Below are positions 54,920-63,281 of a stretch of 64,000 nucleotides of DNA, in pieces. The notes under the pieces are model-generated. The model was not told the DNA's origin. It ran no database searches and worked only from the letters and a program-made list of their open reading frames with translations. Origin of the DNA: Planctomyces sp. SH-PL62 (GTDB taxonomy: Bacteria; Planctomycetota; Planctomycetia; Planctomycetales; Planctomycetaceae). How positions within the stretch are numbered: the stretch's first letter is position 1; the number at the start of each line of letters is the position of its first letter. Location of the stretch: NCBI GenBank assembly GCA_945893045.1, contig CAMDEA010000003.1:62001-126000 (forward strand), given 5' to 3'. A program made the translations under genes and the position numbers.

Positions 54920-55057
54920 CCACCCTCCTTGTGAGGGTGGTTCCCGCGCTCTGAAGCTACGGGCCACGAACGCTCAACGACGCTTCGATCGTGGTATCTT
55001 TCTGCCATTCCGCGCCGTAGCTGCAGAGCGCGGGAACCTCCGGGACAAGCCCGGAGG
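54920..55057. repeat. Compound inverted repeat downstream of the kinase gene
   Basis: Hairpin ccaccctccttgtgagggtgg, long arms ggttcccgcgctctgaagctacgg / ccgtagctgcagagcgcgggaacc, hairpin cctccgggacaagcccggagg. Confidence 0.9.
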
Positions 55058-55071
55058 CGTGGAGGACTCGC

Positions 55072-55190
55072 GGAACTGCGAGCGGAGCGTGAGACGTTGA
55101 GTCTGATCCACTGGCTGCGAGACCAAGCCAAACCGCAGAGCGAATGGCTCGACGTCATCGCCGTGGACCAGCCCCTCACCGAGCCAGTCC
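55072..55190 (+). pseudogene. Partial duplicate of the kinase-WD40 gene 3' end (copy 2)
   Basis: ggaactgcgagcggagcgtgagacgttgagtctgatccactggctgcgagaccaag... closely matches the region just before 54917. Confidence 0.9.
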
Positions 55191-55268
55191 CAGTTGCGAC
55201 TTGCGTGATCGTGACATCGGCAACCGACAGGCAATAGACTTTGCCAGTCAACTTCGAGGAGAGACAAG

Positions 55269-55505
55269 ATGCCAATTACTCCACAAGAGCTGGAAAGCTT
55301 CACGCAATTCGCGGCACGCCGGCTGAGCGACGGTGACACAGTTCCCTCGCTGGAGGAATGCCTCCAGCAATGGCGGGCTGACTGCGAACGACGGGAATTG
55401 CAAGAGGATGTGCAGGCCAGCCTCGATGACTATGCCGCCGGCCGGGTGAAACCGCTGGATCAAGCGTTCGACGATGTGCGACGGCAGTTGGGGCTGCCGA
55501 CATGA
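55269..55505 (+). CDS. Putative type II antitoxin (addiction-module protein)
   Basis: 78 aa, charged; its stop overlaps the toxin start by 4 nt. Confidence 0.7.
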   Translation: MPITPQELESFTQFAARRLSDGDTVPSLEECLQQWRADCERRELQEDVQASLDDYAAGRVKPLDQAFDDVRRQLGLPT

Positions 55506-55825
55506 AGTATCGAGTGTCGATGACCTCCCGGGCCGAGTGGCAGTTGGCCAGTGCCGCCTTGTGGTGGTCCGAGAATCGGTCGCGACAACAGGCTGCTGAG
55601 TGGCTGGAAGGGTTCCAAGCGGCGCTGCGCCTGCTGGCTCACAACCCAGAACGATGGACTCCACCAGTCGAGCACGACGTCTTTCCGTTTGAGGCACGCG
55701 AGTTGACCTACGGCTTGGCTCGTCGCAAAACCCATCGCGTCATTTTCGAGATTCGAGGCGATGAAGTGATTGTCCATTGCATTCGGCACCTGGCTCAGCA
55801 ACCGCTGACATCCGACGATTTTTGA
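55502..55825 (+). CDS. RelE/ParE-family toxin
   Basis: 107 aa. YRVSMTSRAEWQLASAALWWSENRS...WLEGFQAALRLLAHNPERW...RKTHRVIFEIRGDEVIVHCIRHLAQQPL. Confidence 0.88.
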   Translation: MKYRVSMTSRAEWQLASAALWWSENRSRQQAAEWLEGFQAALRLLAHNPERWTPPVEHDVFPFEARELTYGLARRKTHRVIFEIRGDEVIVHCIRHLAQQPLTSDDF

Positions 55826-55837
55826 TCCGAATCCAAG

Positions 55838-56020
55838 GTGTGGGACGCGCGTCCGTGGACAGCAGAACTGCGAGCGGAGCGTGAGGCGTTGAGTCTGATC
55901 CACTGGCTGCGAGACCAAGACAAACCGCAGCCCGAATGGCTCGCCACCATCGCTGCGGACCAGACCCTCACCGAGCCAGTCCGCCAACGCGCCCTCCAAT
56001 TCGCCCGCGAATGGAAATAA
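55838..56020 (+). pseudogene. Duplicate of the kinase-WD40 gene 3' end (copy 3), same length (183 nt) as 54735-54917
   Basis: gtgtgggacgcgcgtccgtggacagcagaactgcgagcgg...cgcgaatggaaataa. About a dozen substitutions and no indels by eye. Confidence 0.93.
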
Positions 56021-56021
56021 A

Positions 56022-56171
56022 TGGGTGGCCCAGCTTGCTTCAAGCTGGGTGCGCAGCACAAGAAACTCAGGACCGACGTCGAATCAGAAAGCCGCGTCGT
56101 TTTCAGTTCGGACGTCAACCTTCAATTTCTTGTGCCTTCGGCACCCAGCTTCTCCGAAGCTGGGCCACCCA
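56022..56171. repeat. Inverted repeat, ~45-nt arms with internal hairpins
   Basis: tgggtggcccagcttgcttcaagctgggtgcgcagcacaagaaa ... tttcttgtgccttcggcacccagcttctccgaagctgggccaccca. Confidence 0.92.
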
Positions 56172-56309
56172 ACGTGAGGCGTTGAGTCTGATCCACTGGC
56201 TGCGAGACCAAGACAAACCGCAGAGCGAATGGCTCGACGCCATCGCCGCGGACCAGAACCTCACTGAGTTCCGCCGCGGCGGACCAACGTGCCCGCGAAT
56301 GGAAATGAC
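56172..56309 (+). pseudogene. Degenerate copy 4 of the kinase-WD40 gene 3' end
   Basis: acgtgaggcgttgagtctgatccactggctgcgagaccaagacaaaccgcagagcg...gcccgcgaatggaaatga. Confidence 0.88.
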
Positions 56310-56343
56310 CGCGCATTACCAAGTTCGCGATCGCGCCGGCTCA

Positions 56344-56640
56344 TCACGATTCGTTGACTTTCAGGTCCGGCTCGCAATCTTCCGAGTCGAATTCGGCGGC
56401 GTCGAAGACACGTCCTCCGTTGTCCTCGATCACGTCCGCCAATTCTACCGGGACGTTCGTCGTCGCGGACGGAAGCACATCGTCAAACCCCTCCGGTCCA
56501 CAGGTCCGTTTGAACGTGGCCAGGACTTCGCGAATGCGGGCATTGTTCTCATGCGGTCCAGAGATGTAGGAAGGCTGCGTGATGAGACTTCCAACGCGGT
56601 GACAAAAGTTACCAATCGAGTTTGGATTGTCACGTCTGAC
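56344..56640 (-). pseudogene. 5'-truncated gene remnant without a start codon
   Basis: Minus-strand open frame reads ...RRDNPNSIGNFCHRVGSLITQPSYISGPHENNARIREVLATFKRTCGPEGFDDVLPSATTNVPVELADVIEDNGGRVFDAAEFDSEDCEPDLKVNES*. Composition looks coding; the frame is closed upstream by a stop. Confidence 0.55.
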
Positions 56641-56690
56641 GCAGCTTGGATGGCGTCATTCCTTCGCTTGTCCACAGCGATGCCTGGTTC

Positions 56691-58103
56691 TCAAGCCAGG
56701 ATGTCCGTGACGACTTCGCCCTCCACGTCGGTCAGTCGATGATCGCGGCCGGCGTGGCGATAGGTGAGTTCGGTGTGATCGAAGCCGAGCAGATGCAGGA
56801 CGGTCGCGTGGAAGTCGGGCATGGTGACTTTGTTCGCGGCGACGTAGTAGCCGAACTCGTCAGTTTGTCCGTAGGTCATGCCGCCGCGAACTCCGCCGCC
56901 GGCCATCCAGATGCTGAAAGCGTGCGGGTGATGATCCCGTCCGTCGTTCCCCTGAGCGGCCGGAGTGCGGCCGAACTCAGTGCCGAAGATGACCAGCGTG
57001 TCGTCTAGCAAGCCGCGACTCTTGAGGTCTCGCAGCAGTCCGGCGATGGGCTTATCGACCTTCTTCGCGTTGGAGGAATGATTGTTTCGCAAGTCGCCGT
57101 GAGCGTCCCAATAGTTGCGCGGGTAGCTGAAGTTGGCTTGGACGAAGCGGACTCCCGATTCGATGCAGCGTCTCGCTAACAGACACTCGCGGGCGTACTC
57201 GTCGGTCGGTTCTTCTCCCACGCCGTATAGCTTGCGAGTCGCCTCGCTCTCTTGCGACAAGTCCATCACGCGCGGTGCTTCCATCTGCATCCGAAAGCTC
57301 ATCTCGAACGCGGCGATGCGGGCTTCGAGTCGCGGATCGTCACCGACGCGGGTGAGATGTTCGCGATTGCGTTGCGCGATCAGATCGAGTTGCAGCCGTT
57401 GCAGCGACGGATCATCGCCCGGTTTGAGATTCGACAACGCGGCTTGCTGGAACGGCGTGGAGCCGTCGCCGATCCGCGTTCCTTGGAAGCTGGCCGGCAG
57501 AAACGCCGAGCCGTAGTTCTGTGCTCCGCCGTGATACAGCGACGGGCTGAGACTGATGAAGCCGGGCAAGTTCTGGTTCTCGGTGCCGAGTCCATACAGC
57601 GTCCACGCACCGAGGCTCGGCCGCGCGAAGACGCCGCTGCCGGTGTTCATGTTGAGCAATGCCGGACCATGCGAAACTTGATCGGCACCGTTCATCGAGC
57701 GAATCACGCAGATGTCGTCGATGACCGAGCCGATCTCCGGAAAGAGTTCGCTGACCTCAACACCGCTCTGTCCATGCTTGGCGAACCTCCAAGGCGACGC
57801 GAGCAGGTTGCCGGTCGGAGCGAATTCAAACTTCGGCTTCGCGATCGGCAACGGCTGACCGTTGCGCTTGGCGAGTTCCGGTTTTGGATCGAACGTGTCG
57901 ACGTGCGAAACTCCTCCGTGCATGAAGAGGAAAATGATTCGCTTGGCCTTGGCTGGAAAGTGAGACGCTCGCGGCATCAATGGGTTGGCAGTCGCGTCGC
58001 TGCTCAGCGCGTCTTGAGCGAGTAAGCTCGACAGCGCCACCTGTCCGAAGCCGAGAGCGGCCGTACGCAGATAGTCTCGCCGTGAAATGGAACGATTCAT
58101 CAA
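56691..58103 (-). CDS. DUF1501 protein with Tat-like signal
   Basis: SRRDYLRTAALGFGQ; RIIFLFMHGGVSHVDTFDPKPELAKRNGQPLP; VIFGTEFGRTPAAQGNDGRDHHPHAFSIWMAGGGVRGG. Confidence 0.95.
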   Translation of the reverse strand: MMNRSISRRDYLRTAALGFGQVALSSLLAQDALSSDATANPLMPRASHFPAKAKRIIFLFMHGGVSHVDTFDPKPELAKRNGQPLPIAKPKFEFAPTGNLLASPWRFAKHGQSGVEVSELFPEIGSVIDDICVIRSMNGADQVSHGPALLNMNTGSGVFARPSLGAWTLYGLGTENQNLPGFISLSPSLYHGGAQNYGSAFLPASFQGTRIGDGSTPFQQAALSNLKPGDDPSLQRLQLDLIAQRNREHLTRVGDDPRLEARIAAFEMSFRMQMEAPRVMDLSQESEATRKLYGVGEEPTDEYARECLLARRCIESGVRFVQANFSYPRNYWDAHGDLRNNHSSNAKKVDKPIAGLLRDLKSRGLLDDTLVIFGTEFGRTPAAQGNDGRDHHPHAFSIWMAGGGVRGGMTYGQTDEFGYYVAANKVTMPDFHATVLHLLGFDHTELTYRHAGRDHRLTDVEGEVVTDILA

Positions 58104-58165
58104 GCGACCTCATTGTGAGTCCATTTGCAAACTCATTCTGCCGGGAGGAAAGGCCATGTCGCCAT

Positions 58166-59182
58166 TTATCTCTCTTGAAACTTGAAGCCGAAGTAAGTGC
58201 CGGAACTAATTCCCATGAGCGTCAATAACGTGCTGTCGAATTCCGGCATTGCCAGTTTCTCCCAGACCGAAACCCAAAAAATACAAGTCAGAACCACCGT
58301 CCATGAGGCCATTTGAAGCCGGTGCAAACTGGGTCCGTTTTGGTCGTAAATAATATCCTTGAAGAAGCATTTCTCGGATGGTCTCGTGGGTATGGTCTGA
58401 TTGATGGTGACCGAGCCAGCCGCGGTTCCGGCGCTGATCCCCATCAGCACCAGCATTGTCGGGGTGATAGTGTCGGTGGCACCCGTCATCGCCGAAATCG
58501 CCAGAAACGCAAAGAGGACCTGCACGGACCACCAGAACATTTGGGTCCGGCCCAAGCTAAAGGGCGCATCCTTGGGCGCGACAGGGGGAGTGTTGCCGGG
58601 AACGACTTTGTCGCGCAAAAGAGTGGTCATGAACGCGACCGCGAATGCGATCATCACCAGCAGCACCGCCACGACCATCAACAACCATCCGCGTGTTTCT
58701 CGAATGCGCGGATCAAGATGAATGGTCTTGTCGGAGTCCGCGACGAAACTTCTGTCCTCGGTCCCGATCGTAATGCTGACTGTTTTGCCGTTGGACCAAG
58801 ACGCGCCCAACAACTTGCCCCATTGATCGCGATTGTCGTTGTTACGGACGAGTTCAAATTGCAGAGCCGAGAGTGACTTCGCGGGATACCAATCCCCCGA
58901 AATCCCTTTGAGCAACACGCCGTCCACATACAGTTTGAGGCTCCCCTTCTTGGCCTTAATGAGCCAATCGAAGAGTGGTTTCGATTCACCCGCGTTGAGA
59001 GTCACAAACAGTTTCTGATCGATTCCTCCGCCAGTCTTTTTCGCCGGAGCCGTATGGCTCCCAAACCCGGCCTCACTGATCGTGGCACTCGGAACCACTT
59101 CGCCCGCGAATGTCCAAACCGGCGGCATGAGTCCCAACACTGCACAAAGACAAACGACTTTGAGTTGCCCGCGAATGTTCAT
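58166..59182 (-). CDS. Exported membrane protein of unknown function
   Basis: 338 aa, signal peptide and several C-terminal TM segments. Lies between DUF1553 and DUF1501 genes on the same strand with short gaps. Confidence 0.8.
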   Translation of the reverse strand: MNIRGQLKVVCLCAVLGLMPPVWTFAGEVVPSATISEAGFGSHTAPAKKTGGGIDQKLFVTLNAGESKPLFDWLIKAKKGSLKLYVDGVLLKGISGDWYPAKSLSALQFELVRNNDNRDQWGKLLGASWSNGKTVSITIGTEDRSFVADSDKTIHLDPRIRETRGWLLMVVAVLLVMIAFAVAFMTTLLRDKVVPGNTPPVAPKDAPFSLGRTQMFWWSVQVLFAFLAISAMTGATDTITPTMLVLMGISAGTAAGSVTINQTIPTRPSEKCFFKDIIYDQNGPSLHRLQMASWTVVLTCIFWVSVWEKLAMPEFDSTLLTLMGISSGTYFGFKFQER

Positions 59183-59200
59183 TCGATTCCCCTTGTTGAG

Positions 59201-62002
59201 TTACTCGCAGTAAAGAAATTCATTTTGGCAGAACAAGGTTTGGCAGTAGCTTTGCCAAGCCGTGAGTCGTCGCTCGGCTTCCGGCCGAGTTTGGGTCGCC
59301 TGGGCCGTTCGATACGCATCCAGGAACGCGCGGCCTTGTGCCAACTCGTTCGTGGTTAATGGTCGGCCGAAGGCGAGTTCATTCGCGCGTTGCAAGCATT
59401 GTTCGTCGGTCGCCTTGTCGTCCGACAGCAATCGCTGAGCGAGATGCCGCGACTGCTCGCGCACGAATGGACTGTTGAGCAGGAAGAGCGACTGCGACGG
59501 GACGGTGGTGTCGTTTCGCAGAGCGGTCACGCCGTTGGGATCAGCCGCATCGAACAGGGCCAGCACGTCGGGCAGAATGTTGCGAACGATCGGCAGGTAA
59601 ACGCTGCGTTTGGAGAACTCCGTATAGAACGGATGATCGGCCTGCATCCGATTGGGAGCGAAGCCGCGCTTCTCGTCCTGAACTTCAGCCTCTTTCCACA
59701 GGATCGTTGCGGACTCATCTGCACCCGGCTTGCGATCGAGCTTGCCGCTGACCGCGAGCACCGCATCGCGCAACTCTTCGGCGGAGAGTCTGCGGCGCGG
59801 GAACGAAGACAGCCAGCGGTTGTCGGTGTCTGATCGCACTCGTTGCTGATAAGTCGAACTCAGGCAAATCAAGCGGTGCATCGTTTTGATGCTCCAGCCG
59901 TTCTCGACGAAGTGCGCGGCGAGCCAATCGAGCAATTCGGGATGCGATGGGCGTTCGCCGCGCACGCCGAAGTTGTCGCTCGTTGTTACCAAACCCTTTC
60001 CGAAGTGATGCTGCCACAGCCGATTGACCATCACCCGCGCCGTCAACGGGTTGTCCTTGCTGGCGATCCAATGCGCGAGTTCCAAACGGCCGCTGCCCCC
60101 GTAGGTCGGGCTTTCTAGCCCGACTCGCGTGTTGGGGGAGTCGGGCTGGAAAGCCCGACCTACGACTTGCACGAATCCGCGCGGCACGACTTGTCCCAGC
60201 GTGAAACGGTTGCCGCGCAAATGCACTCGCAAGTTTCGCGGCGCGGTTTCTTTCGGAGCCATGACCATGAACGGCTTCTCGCCCGGAGCTTCAAACAGCG
60301 GGAATTCCCACCACATCGACGAGTTGCGAGCCTCATCTTTGAAAGGCTCGGTGCTGCGGAAGATGCCGGCCAGGGCGTAGTAATCGACCGCTCGAATCGC
60401 GTCGAACTTGTGGTCGTGACAGCGCGCACACGCGATCGTCAGGCCGAGGAACGCTCGGCCGGTCACGTCGATTTGATCGTCCACGATGTCGAGTCGCGAT
60501 TGTTCCTTGTCGGTCTCGGCGAGCGCCTTCGGGCCGACCATCAGATAACCGGTTGCAGTCATTCGCCGAATTCGTGCGCTCATGTCGTCCGTCGGCGGCA
60601 GCAAGTCGCCCGCGAGTTGCTCGACGATGAACTGGTCATACGGCAGATCGCGGTTGAAGGCGTCGATGACGTAGTTGCGATAACGCCAGGCGAATCGCAT
60701 CACGGCGTTCGCATCGTTGGCCGAACTCTCCGCATACCGCACGACGTCCAGCCAGTGCCGTCCCCAACGCTCGCCGTAGTGCGGCGAATCGAGCAGGCGA
60801 TTCACGACCTTCTCGAACGCTTGCGGCGACTCGTCTTTGAGAAAGGCGTCGATCTCTTCCGGCGACGGCGGCAAGCCAGTGAGGTCGAAGGTCACGCGGC
60901 GAATCAGCGTCCGCTTGTCGGCCGGTAATGCGGGAGACAGTTTGTTCTCTTCCAACTTGGCGAGAATGAAACGATCCAGCGGCGACTTGATCCACGTGGC
61001 GTTCTTCACGTCGGGAGGAGCTGTGTCCTTTACCGCTTGATACGCCCAATAACTGGTTTCTTCCTGCGTGAAGGTGGCTCGCGTGGCGGCCACTTGCGAG
61101 GCGAGCACGATGGCGAACTTGTCGGCGAGATGACCTTCGACCGCTTGCCGCTCGGAATCGGGCAGAACTTTGTTGTAGACGATGACTTCGCCGACATCGC
61201 CGCGAAAGCTGCCGGACCAACTCAACGCTTTGCCCATGTACGCGCCAATGTCGGCTCGATGCTGGATGTCGGGCACGGTGTCGCGGCCTTCGAGCGGTGT
61301 GTCGGCGGACTTGTTGGCCAACTCGCCGTTGATGAAGAAACGCGTCGTGCTGCGGATCGGGCCGGGCCGCTTCGTCACGCTGAGGATGATCGACTTCGCG
61401 TACAACGGCTTGAACGAACCGGCTCCGAGCGAAGCGTCGTGATTCCAGCCTCCGGCGAAGTGCAGCGCATGATCTTCACCGCGATTGATCTGCACGAGCG
61501 CGGCCAGCGGTTTGCCAGGATCGACTGCGGGATTCGCCGGATTGCCGATGCCGATCACACCATCGTGCGGCGGTTGAGCATCGTGCGGTTGCAGGTTGAT
61601 GACGAGCAGCATCGTCAATTCCGCATCGCCCTGAATGGCGACCGGGTTGTGCGGCGATGCGGCCAATCCCGTTGTCGGATCGAACCGCACGGCGGGCCGG
61701 CGTTGAAGCGTGCTCTCTTTGGAAAACTTCGCCGGCATCCCGACACCGTCACGGCGAACCCCTTTCGTCGCGGAGAAGTCGCGGCCGTGACCACTCTGGT
61801 CAGGCCAGACGAAGACGGACTCCCCTTCAGCCAGCGCCAGGTCATCGGCTCGCAGCCAGAGTTGCAATGACTTCGCCAAGTCGCCTGCGTTGGGGTTCAA
61901 CGGAGATTGGTCCTGTCCGCTGGCGATGTTGGCAAGGCATCCAACTTGCGCGAGCAGGAACGCGACGACATTCAGAGCCGATGCCAGAGACGGAACTCGC
62001 AT
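59201..62002 (-). CDS. DUF1549/DUF1553 protein with N-terminal LamG/concanavalin-like region
   Basis: LQLWLRADDLALAEGESVFVWPDQSGHGRDFSA; NATWIKSPLDRFILAKLEENKLSPALPADKRTLIRRVTFDLTGLPPSPEEIDAFL; MVNRLWQHHFGKGLVTTSDNFGVRGERPSHPELLDWLA. Met at 62002 precedes a signal peptide; the ORF extends to 62269. Confidence 0.92.
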   Translation of the reverse strand: MRVPSLASALNVVAFLLAQVGCLANIASGQDQSPLNPNAGDLAKSLQLWLRADDLALAEGESVFVWPDQSGHGRDFSATKGVRRDGVGMPAKFSKESTLQRRPAVRFDPTTGLAASPHNPVAIQGDAELTMLLVINLQPHDAQPPHDGVIGIGNPANPAVDPGKPLAALVQINRGEDHALHFAGGWNHDASLGAGSFKPLYAKSIILSVTKRPGPIRSTTRFFINGELANKSADTPLEGRDTVPDIQHRADIGAYMGKALSWSGSFRGDVGEVIVYNKVLPDSERQAVEGHLADKFAIVLASQVAATRATFTQEETSYWAYQAVKDTAPPDVKNATWIKSPLDRFILAKLEENKLSPALPADKRTLIRRVTFDLTGLPPSPEEIDAFLKDESPQAFEKVVNRLLDSPHYGERWGRHWLDVVRYAESSANDANAVMRFAWRYRNYVIDAFNRDLPYDQFIVEQLAGDLLPPTDDMSARIRRMTATGYLMVGPKALAETDKEQSRLDIVDDQIDVTGRAFLGLTIACARCHDHKFDAIRAVDYYALAGIFRSTEPFKDEARNSSMWWEFPLFEAPGEKPFMVMAPKETAPRNLRVHLRGNRFTLGQVVPRGFVQVVGRAFQPDSPNTRVGLESPTYGGSGRLELAHWIASKDNPLTARVMVNRLWQHHFGKGLVTTSDNFGVRGERPSHPELLDWLAAHFVENGWSIKTMHRLICLSSTYQQRVRSDTDNRWLSSFPRRRLSAEELRDAVLAVSGKLDRKPGADESATILWKEAEVQDEKRGFAPNRMQADHPFYTEFSKRSVYLPIVRNILPDVLALFDAADPNGVTALRNDTTVPSQSLFLLNSPFVREQSRHLAQRLLSDDKATDEQCLQRANELAFGRPLTTNELAQGRAFLDAYRTAQATQTRPEAERRLTAWQSYCQTLFCQNEFLYCE
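60101..60163. repeat. 63-nt compound palindromic element inside the second DUF1553 CDS, in frame
   Basis: gtaggtcgggctttctagcccgac ... gtcgggctggaaagcccgacctac. Encodes VGRAFQPDSPNTRVGLESPTY. Confidence 0.95.
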
Positions 62003-62338
62003 ATCCGGGACTCCTGCGGCGTTCGACCACCTTTGTGGAACCAGTGCCGTTCGCTGTCGCCTGACCAAATTACAGTGGCGGAGCGGCTTCGCAAAGCCAG
62101 TTGATTCATCGGGTGGCCAATGTCTCGACCAACGCCTTCCGGATTTGGAAACCTGGACCACGGAAGTGGTGCCTGGAACGAGCATCGCGACGAACAACCA
62201 GTCCGAGTCGACTGACAATTCACCACCGCCGATGCTCGAACCAAGCTCAAACAGCTCTCTCCAGTCCACGATCCCATCAGTTCAAAGTTGGTGGACCACT
62301 AGGCTCGGCCATGATGTTCGCGCCTCGCGGCGAGCCTC

Positions 62339-63082
62339 CTAACGTGCAAGCTGTTTGCGACCCGCGCGATTGCGACGTAGCCAGTAATCCCGCTCGGCCA
62401 CGAAGAACAACTCACATGTGCGGTCCCGACCGAGTTCGGTAATCGCCGCGTCCGCCAGCCGGCTGGCCAGCGCGAAGCCGTCGGCAGTGTTGTCGAAGTC
62501 GCGCCGCCGCAGCCGGAACGCTTCCGAGTGCTTCGCGATCGTGTCGAGCGGAACCACTTTGTCGAGGGCTGGCTCGAAGGCCAGCGAACCGTGCCGCTCC
62601 GACACCCACACCTCGATGCCGTTTTCGTGAGCGACTCGTGCTCGGCGAACGGTCGCGAGAGAAACAATTTGAATGGCCACATCGCTCAGGTTCTGTGCCG
62701 CAAGGAAATCGGTGACCGCTTCCACTTTCAGAACCACCTGCCGAGATTTGCCCACATGGATGCGGACTCGCGGAAACAGACCGAGCGAATGCTTCCAAGC
62801 TCAGACCTTCGGGACGGCCGTGTCTGGCTCGTATCCAACCTGACTCAAATCATTCAAAGCCTCGTCGTCGGCCGGCAGCGTGAAGTGGTCGATCCAATCG
62901 ACCAGCCGCGTCCCCGTTAGTTCGAGCATCTGGCGGCGAAGCGTTCCGAGAAACGTATTCTTCTGGACGGCATCCTCTAGGACACCATGCACCCATTTCG
63001 CGGGTGCGGGTTGCGGAGTCCAGGTGTGAGCGGTCAGCGCGGAAATCCGTTCGTCAGTCGTTGGTGAAGCGGTCATGAGCAA
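62339..63082 (-). pseudogene. Uncharacterised gene interrupted by an in-frame TGA (62801-62803)
   Basis: ORFs 62801..63082 and 62339..62755 are in the same frame. The intervening frame is open apart from one TGA (VPKV*AWKHSLGLFPRVRIHVGKSRQVVLKVEAV). Confidence 0.65.
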
Positions 63083-63281
63083 CTCCCTTCGTGTTTGAGA
63101 TCAGCCGGAGTTCAGCGGTCGCCACGAGTCTGAGAATTGGGCTAACCACGGGCGAAACCGCACGGCGACAATTTCGATCTGATCCCCTGAAAGATTCCAG
63201 CGCAGGCTCGGTAGTGAGTTTGTCCGGATCGAACCGCGTTTCGATCCGCCTGTCTCACACTCACATCTAAGGAGCCTTGTC

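Noticed and set aside
56445-56675. 76-aa minus-strand ORF MDKRRNDAIQAAS...
   Set aside because: It overlaps, in another frame, the more protein-like start-less remnant at 56344..56640; likely spurious.
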